From assembly GCA_913055905.1 (NCBI GenBank), contig CAJXLB010000003.1, positions 186,001 to 250,000 of the forward strand: 64,000 bases of DNA. Direction: 5' to 3'. Below the pieces are notes generated by a model. The model worked only from the letters and a program-made list of their open reading frames with translations. It searched no databases and had not been told where the DNA came from. The position numbers and the translations under genes were made by a program. The stretch is from an uncultured Winogradskyella sp. (GTDB taxonomy: Bacteria; Bacteroidota; Bacteroidia; Flavobacteriales; Flavobacteriaceae). Below are positions 1 to 9,035 of the stretch, piece by piece. Every line of letters begins with the position of its first letter. The first letter of the stretch is position 1.

Positions 1-864
1 CACGATTACAAGAAAGGCGTGGTTATCATTGTAGATGAAGCCTTGCAGGTAGCCAAAACAGATTTTGTCTCTGATGACGAACTTAACCTCAACAATTGGG
101 AACCCTACACCGCTCATGATTATGCTATTTTTAATCCCGTGCATACGTGGGTGGAATATATAAATCGCTTACTCGGCGCACTTTCTGGTTTACCTATTTT
201 GCTATTTACCATTATGGCTATTTGGTTGTGGAAAGACAAAAAGCGATTTCTTATGCTTTCACTACTTACTGTATTTGGGATGGGATTTCAGGCGTGGTTG
301 GGTAAGACCGTTGTAGATTCTAATCTGGCGCCTTACAAGATTACCACGCATATGGTTATGGCCTTGGTCATTGTGGCCCTTATCCTATATCTTATCTATA
401 CGGCAAAAACAACCTTTAAAAATCAGATTTATGATGCGCGATTTCGTATCATACTTATTGTAGCGACAGTAATTAGTCTCATTCAAATTATACTTGGCAC
501 GCAGGTGCGCCAATTTGTTGATGTTCAAAATAAATTGAATGGTTATCTCAATTGGGATTTTACAGCCATTGCGCCAAATGATTTTTATATCCATAGAACC
601 TTATCCATACTCATTTTGGTGCTCAATCTTACACTGTTCCTTAGAAATAGAACGCTTAATTTGGGCTACTCTAAAATCAATTTAGTACTGGTGTGCATTG
701 GACTTGAAATTGCTACTGGTATTGCTATGTACTATTTTAATTTTCCATTTTCAACACAGCCAATACATTTACTTATTGCCGCAATTATGATTGGCATTCA
801 GTTTTATATTATTTTAGAAAGCAGCAATAAGAAGGTTTTGAAACCAGTTGCAAGTGCTAGTTAA
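1..864 (+). CDS. ctaA: Heme A synthase (COX15/CtaA family), 5'-truncated by window edge
   Basis: Converts heme O to heme A in the inner membrane for aa3-type cytochrome oxidases. The reading frame is open from base 1, so the true start lies upstream; the GTG at base 19 is an internal codon. The visible 287 residues hold about seven membrane segments and conserved-looking histidines in HTWVEYINR, THMVMAL, IHRTL and PIHLLIA, placed like the four heme-ligand histidines of the family. Full-length members have about eight membrane segments and 330-350 residues, so roughly 50-60 residues are missing. The next gene follows after 28 bp on the same strand. The family call is firm; the gene name rests on the family. 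Confidence 0.85.
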   Translation, partial: HDYKKGVVIIVDEALQVAKTDFVSDDELNLNNWEPYTAHDYAIFNPVHTWVEYINRLLGALSGLPILLFTIMAIWLWKDKKRFLMLSLLTVFGMGFQAWLGKTVVDSNLAPYKITTHMVMALVIVALILYLIYTAKTTFKNQIYDARFRIILIVATVISLIQIILGTQVRQFVDVQNKLNGYLNWDFTAIAPNDFYIHRTLSILILVLNLTLFLRNRTLNLGYSKINLVLVCIGLEIATGIAMYYFNFPFSTQPIHLLIAAIMIGIQFYIILESSNKKVLKPVASAS

Positions 865-892
865 ATTGTATATTTAGTATAGATTTACACTT

Positions 893-1408
893 ATGATTTA
901 CCGCTTTAGAGTCATTTTAGACAACGATACAGAAGATGATGTGTTTCGTGATTTAGAAATCAGGGAAACCGACACCATGGAAGACCTCCATAATATCATC
1001 ACGCAATCCTTTGGTTTTGATGGTATGGAAATGGCTTCGTTTTACATTAGTGATGACGATTGGAATCAAGGCGAAGAAATTGCTATGTTTGATATGAGCG
1101 AGGGCTCCAATAAAGTTAAGGTGATGGCAACAACCACAATTAAGGACGTGGTACATGAAGCCTCACCAAAATTAATTTACGTCTACGATTTCCTTAGCAT
1201 GTGGACGTTTTATGTGGAATTAGCAGAGATTGTTGAGGAAGCTCAAGGTACCGATTATCCCAACCTTATGTTTGTCCATGGCCAAATTCCAGACAACGCA
1301 CCAGAGAAATCATTTGAAGCCGAAAGTTTTGACGATTTTAATGAGTTTGATGATGATTTGGATATGGACGATTATGAAAGTTTGGATTTTGATGAAAATT
1401 GGAATTAA
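893..1408 (+). CDS. Plasmid pRiA4b Orf3-like / IS1096 passenger-type protein
   Basis: A 171-residue soluble protein. The N-terminal 110 residues (MIYRFRVIL, DDVFRDLEI, AMFDMSEG, YVYDFLSMWTFYVEL) match what I know of the pRiA4b Orf3-like domain, also called IS1096 passenger TnpR-like. The last 40 residues are extremely rich in Asp and Glu. The molecular role of this family is unknown, and despite its name it is common in chromosomes and is not evidence of a mobile element. The start ATG sits 28 bp after ctaA, so the two may be co-transcribed. Confidence is high for the domain; no function is offered. Confidence 0.8.
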   Translation: MIYRFRVILDNDTEDDVFRDLEIRETDTMEDLHNIITQSFGFDGMEMASFYISDDDWNQGEEIAMFDMSEGSNKVKVMATTTIKDVVHEASPKLIYVYDFLSMWTFYVELAEIVEEAQGTDYPNLMFVHGQIPDNAPEKSFEAESFDDFNEFDDDLDMDDYESLDFDENWN

Positions 1409-1423
1409 CCAATTTCAGTTTTA

Positions 1424-1741
1424 TTACAACTCTAAATCTTCTTCCGCTTTGTTATCTTGAGGTGCAGTGGCCAATAATACACCAGCAAGAGGTACTAAAA
1501 ACAACCATTTGTTGTAGCCTGCGTCATTGAGTCTTCTAAAGCCTAAAGTAATTAAGGGCAAGCTCAGTAATATCCGTACCCAGAAATTCAATTCCCTGTT
1601 AAATTCAAACTGACCTCTAAATGCGACCCAGAGCGGATACAGTACTAACCAAGTAAACAAAAAGAAATACCAAAATTCCTTTAAGCTGGCTTTGCCGTTG
1701 ATGTCAAAAATCTGTTTAAATGGATTTAGTATATATCTCAT
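1424..1741 (-). CDS. DUF805 family membrane protein
   Basis: About 105 residues, small inner-membrane protein of unknown function. It has the DUF805 hallmarks: a short amphipathic start with the phrase FDINGKASLKEFWYF, several hydrophobic segments, the RRLNDAGYNKW motif, and a final hydrophobic segment (LFLVPLAGVLLA). The tail is acidic. I chose the ATG at 1741 over the GTG three codons upstream. It converges on the pRiA4b Orf3-like gene, with only 15 bp between the stops, and is divergent from the ABC exporter genes, with a 162-bp shared upstream region. Confidence 0.75.
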   Translation of the reverse strand: MRYILNPFKQIFDINGKASLKEFWYFFLFTWLVLYPLWVAFRGQFEFNRELNFWVRILLSLPLITLGFRRLNDAGYNKWLFLVPLAGVLLATAPQDNKAEEDLEL

Positions 1742-1793
1742 TTTATGCACTTTGACCTAAAGATAAAAAAATTCCATCTTAAATTACAAAAGG

Positions 1794-1853
1794 TTTTGTT
1801 ACTTGGCTTTAACAACATGTCGCTAACGGCAAAGCATAAAACCTGTAACAAAA
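1794..1853. promoter_or_regulatory. Inverted repeat in divergent intergenic region
   Basis: TTTTGTTAC at 1794-1802 and GTAACAAAA at 1845-1853 are perfect 9-bp inverted copies 42 bp apart. They overlap a second nested pair, GGTTTT at 1792-1797 and AAAACC at 1838-1843. The site lies between the divergent DUF805 gene and the ABC exporter operon, where an operator or an mRNA leader structure would be placed. No U-run follows, so it is not a standard terminator. Confidence 0.3.
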
Positions 1854-1903
1854 AATTACTTCACTCGTCTTATCAATAACTAATCAAAAAAAACCAATCC
1901 ATT

Positions 1904-2821
1904 TTGGAGCCAATCCTTACAATTAACAATCTCACCAAAAAATTTGGGTACCTCACTGCTGTTAAAGATTTAAGCTTTACCATTAATAAAGGCAATGTCT
2001 ACGGCATTTTAGGACCCAATGGAAGTGGTAAATCCACAACACTAGGTATAGTTCTTAATGTGGTTAATAAAACTTCTGGCGATTTTCATTGGTTCGATGG
2101 CAATATCTCAACCCATGATGCCCTAAAACAAGTTGGCGCCATCATAGAACGCCCCAACTTTTACCCTTACATGACGGCAGAGCAAAATCTCAAACTGGTC
2201 TGTAAAATAAAAGGTGTAGATCACAGTAAAATCGACGAAAAATTGGAAATCGTTGGTCTTTTAGACCGCAAGCATCATAAATTCAGGACCTATTCCTTGG
2301 GTATGAAACAACGTTTGGCCATTGCGTCTGCATTGCTAAATGACCCAGAAATCCTTATCCTTGATGAGCCTACAAATGGTTTGGATCCTCAAGGGATTCA
2401 TCAAATTAGGCAAATCATTAAGGAGATTGCTGCCAACGGAACCACAATTTTATTGGCATCTCACCTCCTGGATGAAGTTGAGAAAGTCTGTACGCATGTT
2501 GTGGTATTGCGTAAGGGTGAAAAACTCTATTCTGGGAGAGTTGATGAAATGATTAGCAGTCATGGCTTCTTTGAGCTTAAAGCCGAAAAGCAAGATGAAC
2601 TTGTAGCGCTTTTAAACAACCATCCCAATTTTGGAAAGGTAAAAGTAGATGGCGACCTCATTACAGGCTTCCTTACAGAACCTATGTCGGCACCAGAATT
2701 CAATAAGCTCATGTTCGACAAAGGTATTATTCTCTCGCACCTTGTGAAGCGCAAAGAAAGCCTTGAAGAGCAATTCTTACAATTGACCGACGAGTTAAAA
2801 TCGAATCAAAAAACTGCATAA
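1904..2821 (+). CDS. ABC transporter ATP-binding protein (BcrA-like exporter class)
   Basis: A 305-residue ATPase subunit that would energise the permease encoded 34 bp downstream. The Walker A motif GPNGSGKST is near residue 40, the signature YSLGMKQRLAIA near 133, Walker B ILILDEPTNGLDP near 152, and the H-loop SHLLDEVEK near 188. A C-terminal extension of about 90 residues is typical of antibiotic or lantibiotic self-protection type exporters of the ABC-2 class. The start is TTG at 1904; no ATG is available in frame before the conserved domain. A 17-bp palindrome covers its stop codon (2820-2836). The substrate cannot be told from sequence. Confidence 0.88.
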   Translation: MEPILTINNLTKKFGYLTAVKDLSFTINKGNVYGILGPNGSGKSTTLGIVLNVVNKTSGDFHWFDGNISTHDALKQVGAIIERPNFYPYMTAEQNLKLVCKIKGVDHSKIDEKLEIVGLLDRKHHKFRTYSLGMKQRLAIASALLNDPEILILDEPTNGLDPQGIHQIRQIIKEIAANGTTILLASHLLDEVEKVCTHVVVLRKGEKLYSGRVDEMISSHGFFELKAEKQDELVALLNNHPNFGKVKVDGDLITGFLTEPMSAPEFNKLMFDKGIILSHLVKRKESLEEQFLQLTDELKSNQKTA

Positions 2822-2836
2822 TCCAAATTTTGGATT
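2820..2836 (+). repeat. 17-bp palindrome between ABC subunit genes
   Basis: AATCCAAA-T-TTTGGATT is a perfect 8-bp inverted repeat with a one-base centre, overlapping the stop codon of the ATPase gene and lying 20 bp before the permease ATG. It could set the relative expression of the two subunits or be a binding site. There is no U-run. Confidence 0.3.
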
Positions 2837-2855
2837 AGCCTAATCAATCATAATT

Positions 2856-3683
2856 ATGCTGCGTCTTATACAATTAGAACTACAGAAACTCTGGCTCAAT
2901 AAGGTTAGTAGAGCCTTGATTTTTGTTTCCTTTATATTACCATTTACCGTTTTGGTATTATCCTCAATAAAAATTAACTTTTTTGGATTTTTCACATTGG
3001 AACTTGGTGAGCTCGGGATATTCAATTTTCCCATAATCTGGCACATTACAACCTTCTTTGCCTCCTATTTTAAATTCTTCTTTGCCATTGTTGTGGTGAG
3101 CATGATAGGCAATGAATACTCCAACAAAACCTTAAAGCAGAATCTTATAGATGGGTTGAGCAAAAAGGAATTCATTCTTTCTAAATTCTACACCATTGTT
3201 TTCTTTTCGCTTTGTGCCACTATTTTAATTGGGTTAGCCACATTTTTTATTGGTATGTATTACTCCAGCTATACGGAAGCATCCATTGTCGTTAGGGAAA
3301 TAGAGTTTCTTTTGGCGTATTTTGTTAAACTTGTTGGGTTCTTTAGCCTCTGTTTGTTTTTCGGGATGTTGGTAAAACGCTCGGCTTTTGCCCTGGCTTT
3401 TCTTGTGGTTTTATACATTGTGGAATGGTTGGTGTTTTGGGGTGCGTATAAAATCTTCGGAAATGGAGATGACGCTTTCAAGGTAAAGAACTTTATGCCT
3501 TTGGAATCCATGTATAAACTTATAGACCAACCCATTCAGCGTATCGTGATGACCAAGTTTCCAGAAAAAACCGAAATGGCTTATGACTATGCGGTTCATT
3601 GGTACGAAATAGCCATTGTTGTTGGCTGGTCTGCACTTTTTATCTTTTTGTCTTATCGATTGCTAAAAAAGAGAGATTTGTAA
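2856..3683 (+). CDS. ABC-2 type transporter permease
   Basis: A 275-residue membrane protein with about six hydrophobic segments, including VSRALIFVSFILPFTVLVL, FKFFFAIVVVSMIGNEYSN, a segment near 110-130, FFSLCLFFGMLV, LAFLVVLYIVEWLVFWG and a final segment near 250. The first cytosolic loop (GNEYSNKTLKQNLIDGLSKKEF) is typical of ABC-2 permeases of the bacitracin/lantibiotic export type. It follows its ATPase gene by 34 bp, so the two form one exporter. The substrate is unknown. Confidence 0.82.
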   Translation: MLRLIQLELQKLWLNKVSRALIFVSFILPFTVLVLSSIKINFFGFFTLELGELGIFNFPIIWHITTFFASYFKFFFAIVVVSMIGNEYSNKTLKQNLIDGLSKKEFILSKFYTIVFFSLCATILIGLATFFIGMYYSSYTEASIVVREIEFLLAYFVKLVGFFSLCLFFGMLVKRSAFALAFLVVLYIVEWLVFWGAYKIFGNGDDAFKVKNFMPLESMYKLIDQPIQRIVMTKFPEKTEMAYDYAVHWYEIAIVVGWSALFIFLSYRLLKKRDL

Positions 3684-3691
3684 TATCTTTG
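3660..3691 (+). promoter_or_regulatory. Bacteroidota-type promoter for the first T9SS protein gene
   Basis: TTG at 3660-3662 and TATCTTTG at 3684-3691, spaced by 21 bp, fit the Bacteroidota consensus TTG-N19..21-TAnnTTTG. The predicted RNA start is near 3697, giving a leader of about 75 bases before the ATG at 3774. The -33 element lies inside the end of the permease gene. Confidence 0.5.
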
Positions 3692-3773
3692 AAATCGTTG
3701 CTATGAAAATCCTAAATATTCTCTAAACCATCGTTTAAAGAATACTATAGCCAGCGCCATTTTAAAAGATATT

Positions 3774-6700
3774 ATGAAAAGGATTTATTTTCTTCTTACC
3801 TTTTGTATGCTAGGCCTGTTGGCTCAGAGCCAAAATGAGGCCTCGTTCTGGTACTTTGGTCAGAATGCAGGCGTCCGTTTTGATGCTGAAGCTGGTACTG
3901 TGACAGGTATAACCAATGGTGCCCTTAATACCCTAGAAGGCTGCACAACAATTTCTGATGAAAATGGAAACCTTTTGTTCTATTCCGATGGCAGTACAGT
4001 CTGGAATCGCAACCACCAAATCATGCTCAACGGAACCGGTTTACGCGGAGACGACTCAAGTACCTCATCAGGTGTCATCGTTCCCAAACCTCAAGACCCT
4101 GATTTCTATTATATTTTCACCGTTGACGAACCACATCACCTGAATTCATCTGCATTTCCAAATGATGCGGCCAATGATGGCGTTAATGACGGCTTAATGT
4201 ATTCACTAGTCAACATAAATGACGATGGTGGTCTTGGCGCTATAGATAATGTGGAGAAAAACGTCCCACTGGTAACCTATGACCCTAGTGTACCGATTCA
4301 AAACGACTTTAAATGTTCTGAAAAAATAACAGCAGTTGGTGCAGATGACTGTACGTCTATTTGGGTGCTTACACATTTTGGTGATAAATTCTATGCCTTC
4401 AAAGTTGATGAAAATGGTGTGAATACAACACCTGTGATTTCTACCGTTGGACCTTATATTCCATATGAAGGCTACAGAAGAAATGCTCTCGGTTATCTCA
4501 AAGCCTCACCTGATGGTTCTAAATTATTGGTGGCTCACTACGGCGAATCTACTGTATTGGCAAGTGATGCAGGTGGTAGCGTTTGGTTGTTCGATTTTAA
4601 TAATGATACTGGTGAAGTTACAAATGGCCTTGAATTATACAGTGCCCAGAATAACAACAGTCCTTATGGTGTTGAATTTTCAGCAGAGAACAGAAAAGCC
4701 TATGCGACGATTGGGATTGGACCTGATGGCAATGGTGCAAGCCAGGTGTTACAATGGGACCTGGAGAGCTCAGATATTCCAAATTCCCTGGAAGTAATTC
4801 ATACCTCAAATACACTCAGTGCTGGCGCTTTACAACTAGGAATTGATAGACGAATTTACAGAGCTCAAGTAGAGTTTAGTAATTTCAATAATACAGGTAG
4901 GTTTTTAGGTGTAATAAATAACCCGGAAGCCAATGGTCTGGCAGCAAACTATCAAGAGCAAGGCGTTTTACTGGACATCAACGGTAACTCTCAAAACCTG
5001 AGTAGAATAGGTTTGCCACCTTTTATTCAATCCCTCTTTAACTCTCAAATAGACATTATTAGAAATGGTGAAAGCACGACGGAACTAAAATTGTGTGCAG
5101 GTGAAACCTATACCTTAAGAGCCGATGATTTGCCAGGTGCGGACTATGTTTGGTCCTTTAATGGTAATCCCTTACCCGAAACAGGATTCGAGCTTTTTGT
5201 GGATACACCTGGGTTTTACGAAGTCTTTATAGAACCTAATAATGGCGATTGTCCAATTGAAGGCAGTGCTGTAGTTGGCATCTTTGATATTCCTGTGGCT
5301 AATCCATTAAGCGATGTTGTTTTTTGTGATGATTTAGGTAACGATGGTCAGGCCACTTTTGATTTTACGACAAAAAATTCAGAGGTGCTGCTTGCTCAAG
5401 ACCCAAATCAGTTTAATGTAAGCTATTATGAAAGGCTTGCCGATGCCAACAACAAAGAAAATCCCATCACCTTTCCTTTTGTTAACACGTCAAATCCTCA
5501 AACCATTTATGTGCGTGTAGACAATGTAGATAATGCCACATGTTTTGATGTCAGTTCCTTTCAGCTTGAAGTTTTTGATACGCCAGAAGTAGCCCAAAAT
5601 GATCCTGTAGAATTCTGTGACAACCTTGGTGATATTACAGATGGTATAGCTCAAATTGATTTTAATGAGATTATTCCACTTGTTAGAGGCTCCCAGAATG
5701 AAACTGAAACTGCAGTAAGTTTTCATGCAAACCAAGCAGATGCAGATGCCAATGCTAACCCTCTTGCATTCCTATACACAAATACAGGTGCTGCAAATGA
5801 AACCATTTTTGTGCGCATTGAAAATACATTGAATCCCGACTGCTACACCACGGATAGTTTTGATCTCATCGTAAACAGTGCTCCAATTGCTAATAATGCA
5901 AGCTTGTTTCAATGTGACGAAGACGGAATCCCTGAAGGATTTACCAGCTTTAACTTAAACGAAATCGTTGATGATATTATTGCTGGTGCCACGAATGTCT
6001 CTGTCAATTTCTATTTATCTGAAATGGATGCAGACACCAACACAAATCCTGTAAATGCAGATAATTTTGAGAATTTTGAGAATCCACAATTGCTATTTGC
6101 CAAAGTTACCGATAACCTCACGGGTTGTACCAACACCAGCGAAGTGCTTCTCGAGGTAAGTGCAACTCAAACCAATAATGCAAGTCTTAGCGCGTGTGAT
6201 AATGACGGTAATGAAGACGGATTTACAACTTTTAACCTTGCAGATGCCAACGACACTATTTTAGCTGGTGCGCCTGGAGGTTTGGAAATCGCCTACTATG
6301 AAACCTACTCAGATGCTTTATTAGAAAATAACCCCTTAAATTCAACCTTTACCAATACAGAGGCTTACAACCAAACCGTTTATGCCAGAGTAGAAAATGC
6401 AAATGCCTGCTATGGCATAAGTGAAATCGAATTAACGGTTTTTGAACTACCAAATATTGAAACAGAACTAGAAACGTTATACTGCCTAAACTTTTTTCCT
6501 GAAACCATTGTCCTAGATGGCGGCGTTATTGATGATATTCCCAACAATTATTTGTACGATTGGTCCACCGGAGAAAATACCATAGAAATAGAAATTAATG
6601 AGCCAGGTACTTACACCGTAACCGTTACCAATACCAACGGTTGTTCTAAAAACAGAACCATAACTGTAGTACCATCTAACATTGCTACGGTCACAGATGT

Positions 6701-7160
6701 TGAAATTAAAGATGCCTCAGATAACAATGTGGTAACTGTATTTGTCACTGGTGAAGGGGATTATGAGTATGCCATTCAGGGAATAAGCGGCCCTTATCAA
6801 GACAGTAATACGTTTGAAAATTTAAGCCCTGGTATCTACACGGTTTACATTAGGGACAAGAATAACTGCGGTATTGTAGAAGAAGACGTGTCTGTGATTG
6901 GCTTTCCAAAATTTTTCACTCCGAACAATGACAACTATAATGATTTTTGGCAAATCAAAGGTGTTTCTGAGCAATTTCAACCCAACTCCAAAGTTTTTAT
7001 CTTCGATAGATATGGAAAGTTATTAAAAGAACTGAATCCTCTTGGTCCAGGTTGGGACGGCACTTACAACGGTGAAAAAATGCCAACCAGTGATTATTGG
7101 TTTAGTGTGACTTTGGAAGATGGACGTACCTTTACCAGCCACTTCACACTAAAGCGATAG
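3774..7160 (+). CDS. T9SS type B sorting domain protein with beta-propeller-like N-terminus and four repeats
   Basis: A 1128-residue exported protein. A signal peptide (MKRIYFLLTFCMLGLLAQSQ) is followed by a region to about residue 430 that looks like a beta-propeller (ASFWYFGQNAGVRFD; SDENGNLLFYSDG), an Ig-like stretch near 435-510, then four copies of an approximately 90-residue repeat (about 515-890). Each begins CD..xxDG and ends in a VRVEN..C motif. A PKD-like stretch follows. The last 85 residues (FPKFFTPNNDNYNDFW to FTLKR) are a T9SS type B (gliding-motility-associated, CHU C-terminal) sorting domain. The next gene starts 42 bp downstream and is probably co-transcribed. Secretion by T9SS is well supported; the ligand or role at the surface is unknown. 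Confidence 0.88.
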   Translation: MKRIYFLLTFCMLGLLAQSQNEASFWYFGQNAGVRFDAEAGTVTGITNGALNTLEGCTTISDENGNLLFYSDGSTVWNRNHQIMLNGTGLRGDDSSTSSGVIVPKPQDPDFYYIFTVDEPHHLNSSAFPNDAANDGVNDGLMYSLVNINDDGGLGAIDNVEKNVPLVTYDPSVPIQNDFKCSEKITAVGADDCTSIWVLTHFGDKFYAFKVDENGVNTTPVISTVGPYIPYEGYRRNALGYLKASPDGSKLLVAHYGESTVLASDAGGSVWLFDFNNDTGEVTNGLELYSAQNNNSPYGVEFSAENRKAYATIGIGPDGNGASQVLQWDLESSDIPNSLEVIHTSNTLSAGALQLGIDRRIYRAQVEFSNFNNTGRFLGVINNPEANGLAANYQEQGVLLDINGNSQNLSRIGLPPFIQSLFNSQIDIIRNGESTTELKLCAGETYTLRADDLPGADYVWSFNGNPLPETGFELFVDTPGFYEVFIEPNNGDCPIEGSAVVGIFDIPVANPLSDVVFCDDLGNDGQATFDFTTKNSEVLLAQDPNQFNVSYYERLADANNKENPITFPFVNTSNPQTIYVRVDNVDNATCFDVSSFQLEVFDTPEVAQNDPVEFCDNLGDITDGIAQIDFNEIIPLVRGSQNETETAVSFHANQADADANANPLAFLYTNTGAANETIFVRIENTLNPDCYTTDSFDLIVNSAPIANNASLFQCDEDGIPEGFTSFNLNEIVDDIIAGATNVSVNFYLSEMDADTNTNPVNADNFENFENPQLLFAKVTDNLTGCTNTSEVLLEVSATQTNNASLSACDNDGNEDGFTTFNLADANDTILAGAPGGLEIAYYETYSDALLENNPLNSTFTNTEAYNQTVYARVENANACYGISEIELTVFELPNIETELETLYCLNFFPETIVLDGGVIDDIPNNYLYDWSTGENTIEIEINEPGTYTVTVTNTNGCSKNRTITVVPSNIATVTDVEIKDASDNNVVTVFVTGEGDYEYAIQGISGPYQDSNTFENLSPGIYTVYIRDKNNCGIVEEDVSVIGFPKFFTPNNDNYNDFWQIKGVSEQFQPNSKVFIFDRYGKLLKELNPLGPGWDGTYNGEKMPTSDYWFSVTLEDGRTFTSHFTLKR
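5316..6450 (+). repeat. Four tandem approximately 90-residue Asp-rich repeats within the T9SS protein
   Basis: Four in-frame units start at VFCDDLGNDG, EFCDNLGDITDG, FQCDEDGIPEG and SACDNDGNEDG. Each shares a downstream (F/I)(D/N)(F/L) strand, a Y/F-Y/H..xxDA core and a terminal Cys. The spaced Asp residues after the first Cys suggest calcium binding, which is inference. The same unit occurs once in the next gene and eleven times in the third gene. Confidence 0.75.
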
Positions 7161-7202
7161 GTAATTTTTATGTATTTTTAAGACTAACCAATGCCTTAGA
7201 CT

Positions 7203-9035
7203 TTGAAGAAGATACTTCATTCACTCTATTATCTTTTTCTTGCTTTTAGCTTCCCTCTTTTTGCGCAGGATATTACTTTATTTGAACAATTCAATGGCAG
7301 GTATGATTATTTGGCCATAGGAAATACACTCAATCCCATAGAAAATAATGGCAATACCTTCTGTACCATTTTAGAGAGTTCTGAGGCTGATTTAAATTTA
7401 GATGAAAACCAAAATATCGTAAAGGCTTACTTATACTGGGCAGGCTCTGGACCAGGTGACCCTAATGTGACGTTAAATGGAACCGAAGTTATAGCTGACA
7501 ATACATATAACGTTGGTTATACAACAGTAGACAATAATGAATTGATTTATTTCTCTTCCTATGCTGATATTACAGATTTTGTCCTTGAAAATGGTAACGG
7601 CAGCTATAATCTGTCTGATTTGGATATTAACACCATTTTATTGTCAGAGCCAGGCTATTGTGATAACCGCACTAATTTTGGAGGTTGGGCCATTTACGTC
7701 ATCTACGAAGATTTATCGCTTCCTTTAAATCAAGTGAGCCTATTTCAGGGTTTACAAATCATTAATCGAAATGTAGGTGAGCTCGAAATTAGCCTCAACA
7801 ATATCAATGTTTTTGATAACCAAGGTGCTAAAATTGGTTTTTTGGCTTGGGAAGGTGATGATGCTCTTAATTTTGGTGAATCACTCGCCATAAATGGAAA
7901 CATTATTTCAAATCCGCCTTTGAACTTAGCTGATAATGCCTTTAACGGTACCAATACATTTACAAATTCAACCCAATTTTATAATGGCGATTTAGATGTG
8001 TATAGCATAGAAAACAATATTTCAATAGGTGATACCTCAGCCTCAATAACAATGACTACAGGCGCTTTCGATGATGTTGGCATCTTTAGAGCCGATCTAA
8101 TTATACTCAATAATATTATTACGGTATTAAATAGCAGGTTACCTGACGCAACAATCAATTTAGATAACGCCTTAGTAGAATGCAATGACAATTCTGTGAC
8201 TCTTGAATATACAGTATTCAACTTAAATAGTACCGAAGTTCTTCCTGCCAATACGCCAATAGCATTTTATGCTGATGACAATCTCATAGGACAAACTGAA
8301 ACAAATATTGCTATTCCCATCGGTGGAAGTGAAAGCGGAACAATAACCGTTGAGCTAGCCTCAACCGAAAATCCAGAAATTACCATTTTGGCTAGGGTTG
8401 ATGACATTGGGAATATGACAGGTATCGTTGATGAAACTAATGAAACCAATAATTCCAATGAAATGGTAATAGAATTATTGCGCAGTCCGGAAATCGAAGT
8501 TTTGCCGCCACTTGATGCTTGTAATGAAGGATTTGAAACAGCAACGTTTGATTTATCAAACATACTTAATGATAATCCTAACCCTTCAGCAGAGTTTTAT
8601 GAATCCTTAGACGATTTAATAACTGATCAAAATGTTATTTTGGATGTTACGAACTACACAAATCTTAGTGCGCCGCAAACGATTTATGTAAAAATTCCAG
8701 AAACACCCTGTTATAGAATCCTTCAATTCGATTTGCTCATAGAGAATTGTCCTCCACGAATTCCACAAGGATTTTCACCAAATAATGACGACACTAACGA
8801 TTGGTTCAATATCCAAGGCCTTTATGATGTCTTCACAGACCACGAACTAAAAATATTCAACAGACATGGTGTATTAATTTTTGAAGGAGATAATGCGAAA
8901 CCATGGACAGGAGAAATAAATAGAGGCATTAATGGTATTGGCAATTTGGTTCCTGTTGGGACCTATTATTACGTGCTTTATCTCAATGATCCGGACTTTC
9001 GACCAATGGCAGGCTGGGTGTACGTAAATTATTAA
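7203..9035 (+). CDS. T9SS type B sorting domain protein, DUF3344-like N-terminus
   Basis: A 610-residue exported protein. The start is TTG at 7203, which opens a clear signal peptide (MKKILHSLYYLFLAFSFPLF, then AQ); no ATG fits. Residues about 20-310 contain KAYLYWAGSG and NFGGWAIYVIYED, reminiscent of DUF3344-type extracellular domains. Residues 315-425 look like a CARDB-type adhesion strand domain (IVDETNETNNSNEMVIE). Residues 430-515 are a single copy of the repeat found in its neighbours. Residues 523-610 (FSPNNDDTNDWFNIQGLYD) form a T9SS type B sorting domain, ending in WVYVNY rather than the LKR of its neighbours. Transcription ends at the strong terminator at 9169-9195. The specific function is unknown. 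Confidence 0.83.
   Translation: MKKILHSLYYLFLAFSFPLFAQDITLFEQFNGRYDYLAIGNTLNPIENNGNTFCTILESSEADLNLDENQNIVKAYLYWAGSGPGDPNVTLNGTEVIADNTYNVGYTTVDNNELIYFSSYADITDFVLENGNGSYNLSDLDINTILLSEPGYCDNRTNFGGWAIYVIYEDLSLPLNQVSLFQGLQIINRNVGELEISLNNINVFDNQGAKIGFLAWEGDDALNFGESLAINGNIISNPPLNLADNAFNGTNTFTNSTQFYNGDLDVYSIENNISIGDTSASITMTTGAFDDVGIFRADLIILNNIITVLNSRLPDATINLDNALVECNDNSVTLEYTVFNLNSTEVLPANTPIAFYADDNLIGQTETNIAIPIGGSESGTITVELASTENPEITILARVDDIGNMTGIVDETNETNNSNEMVIELLRSPEIEVLPPLDACNEGFETATFDLSNILNDNPNPSAEFYESLDDLITDQNVILDVTNYTNLSAPQTIYVKIPETPCYRILQFDLLIENCPPRIPQGFSPNNDDTNDWFNIQGLYDVFTDHELKIFNRHGVLIFEGDNAKPWTGEINRGINGIGNLVPVGTYYYVLYLNDPDFRPMAGWVYVNY

Noticed and set aside
893-1408. IS1096 passenger / plasmid Orf3 family name suggesting a mobile element
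   Set aside because: No transposase, terminal repeats or target duplications are seen around it, and the family is common in ordinary chromosomes.
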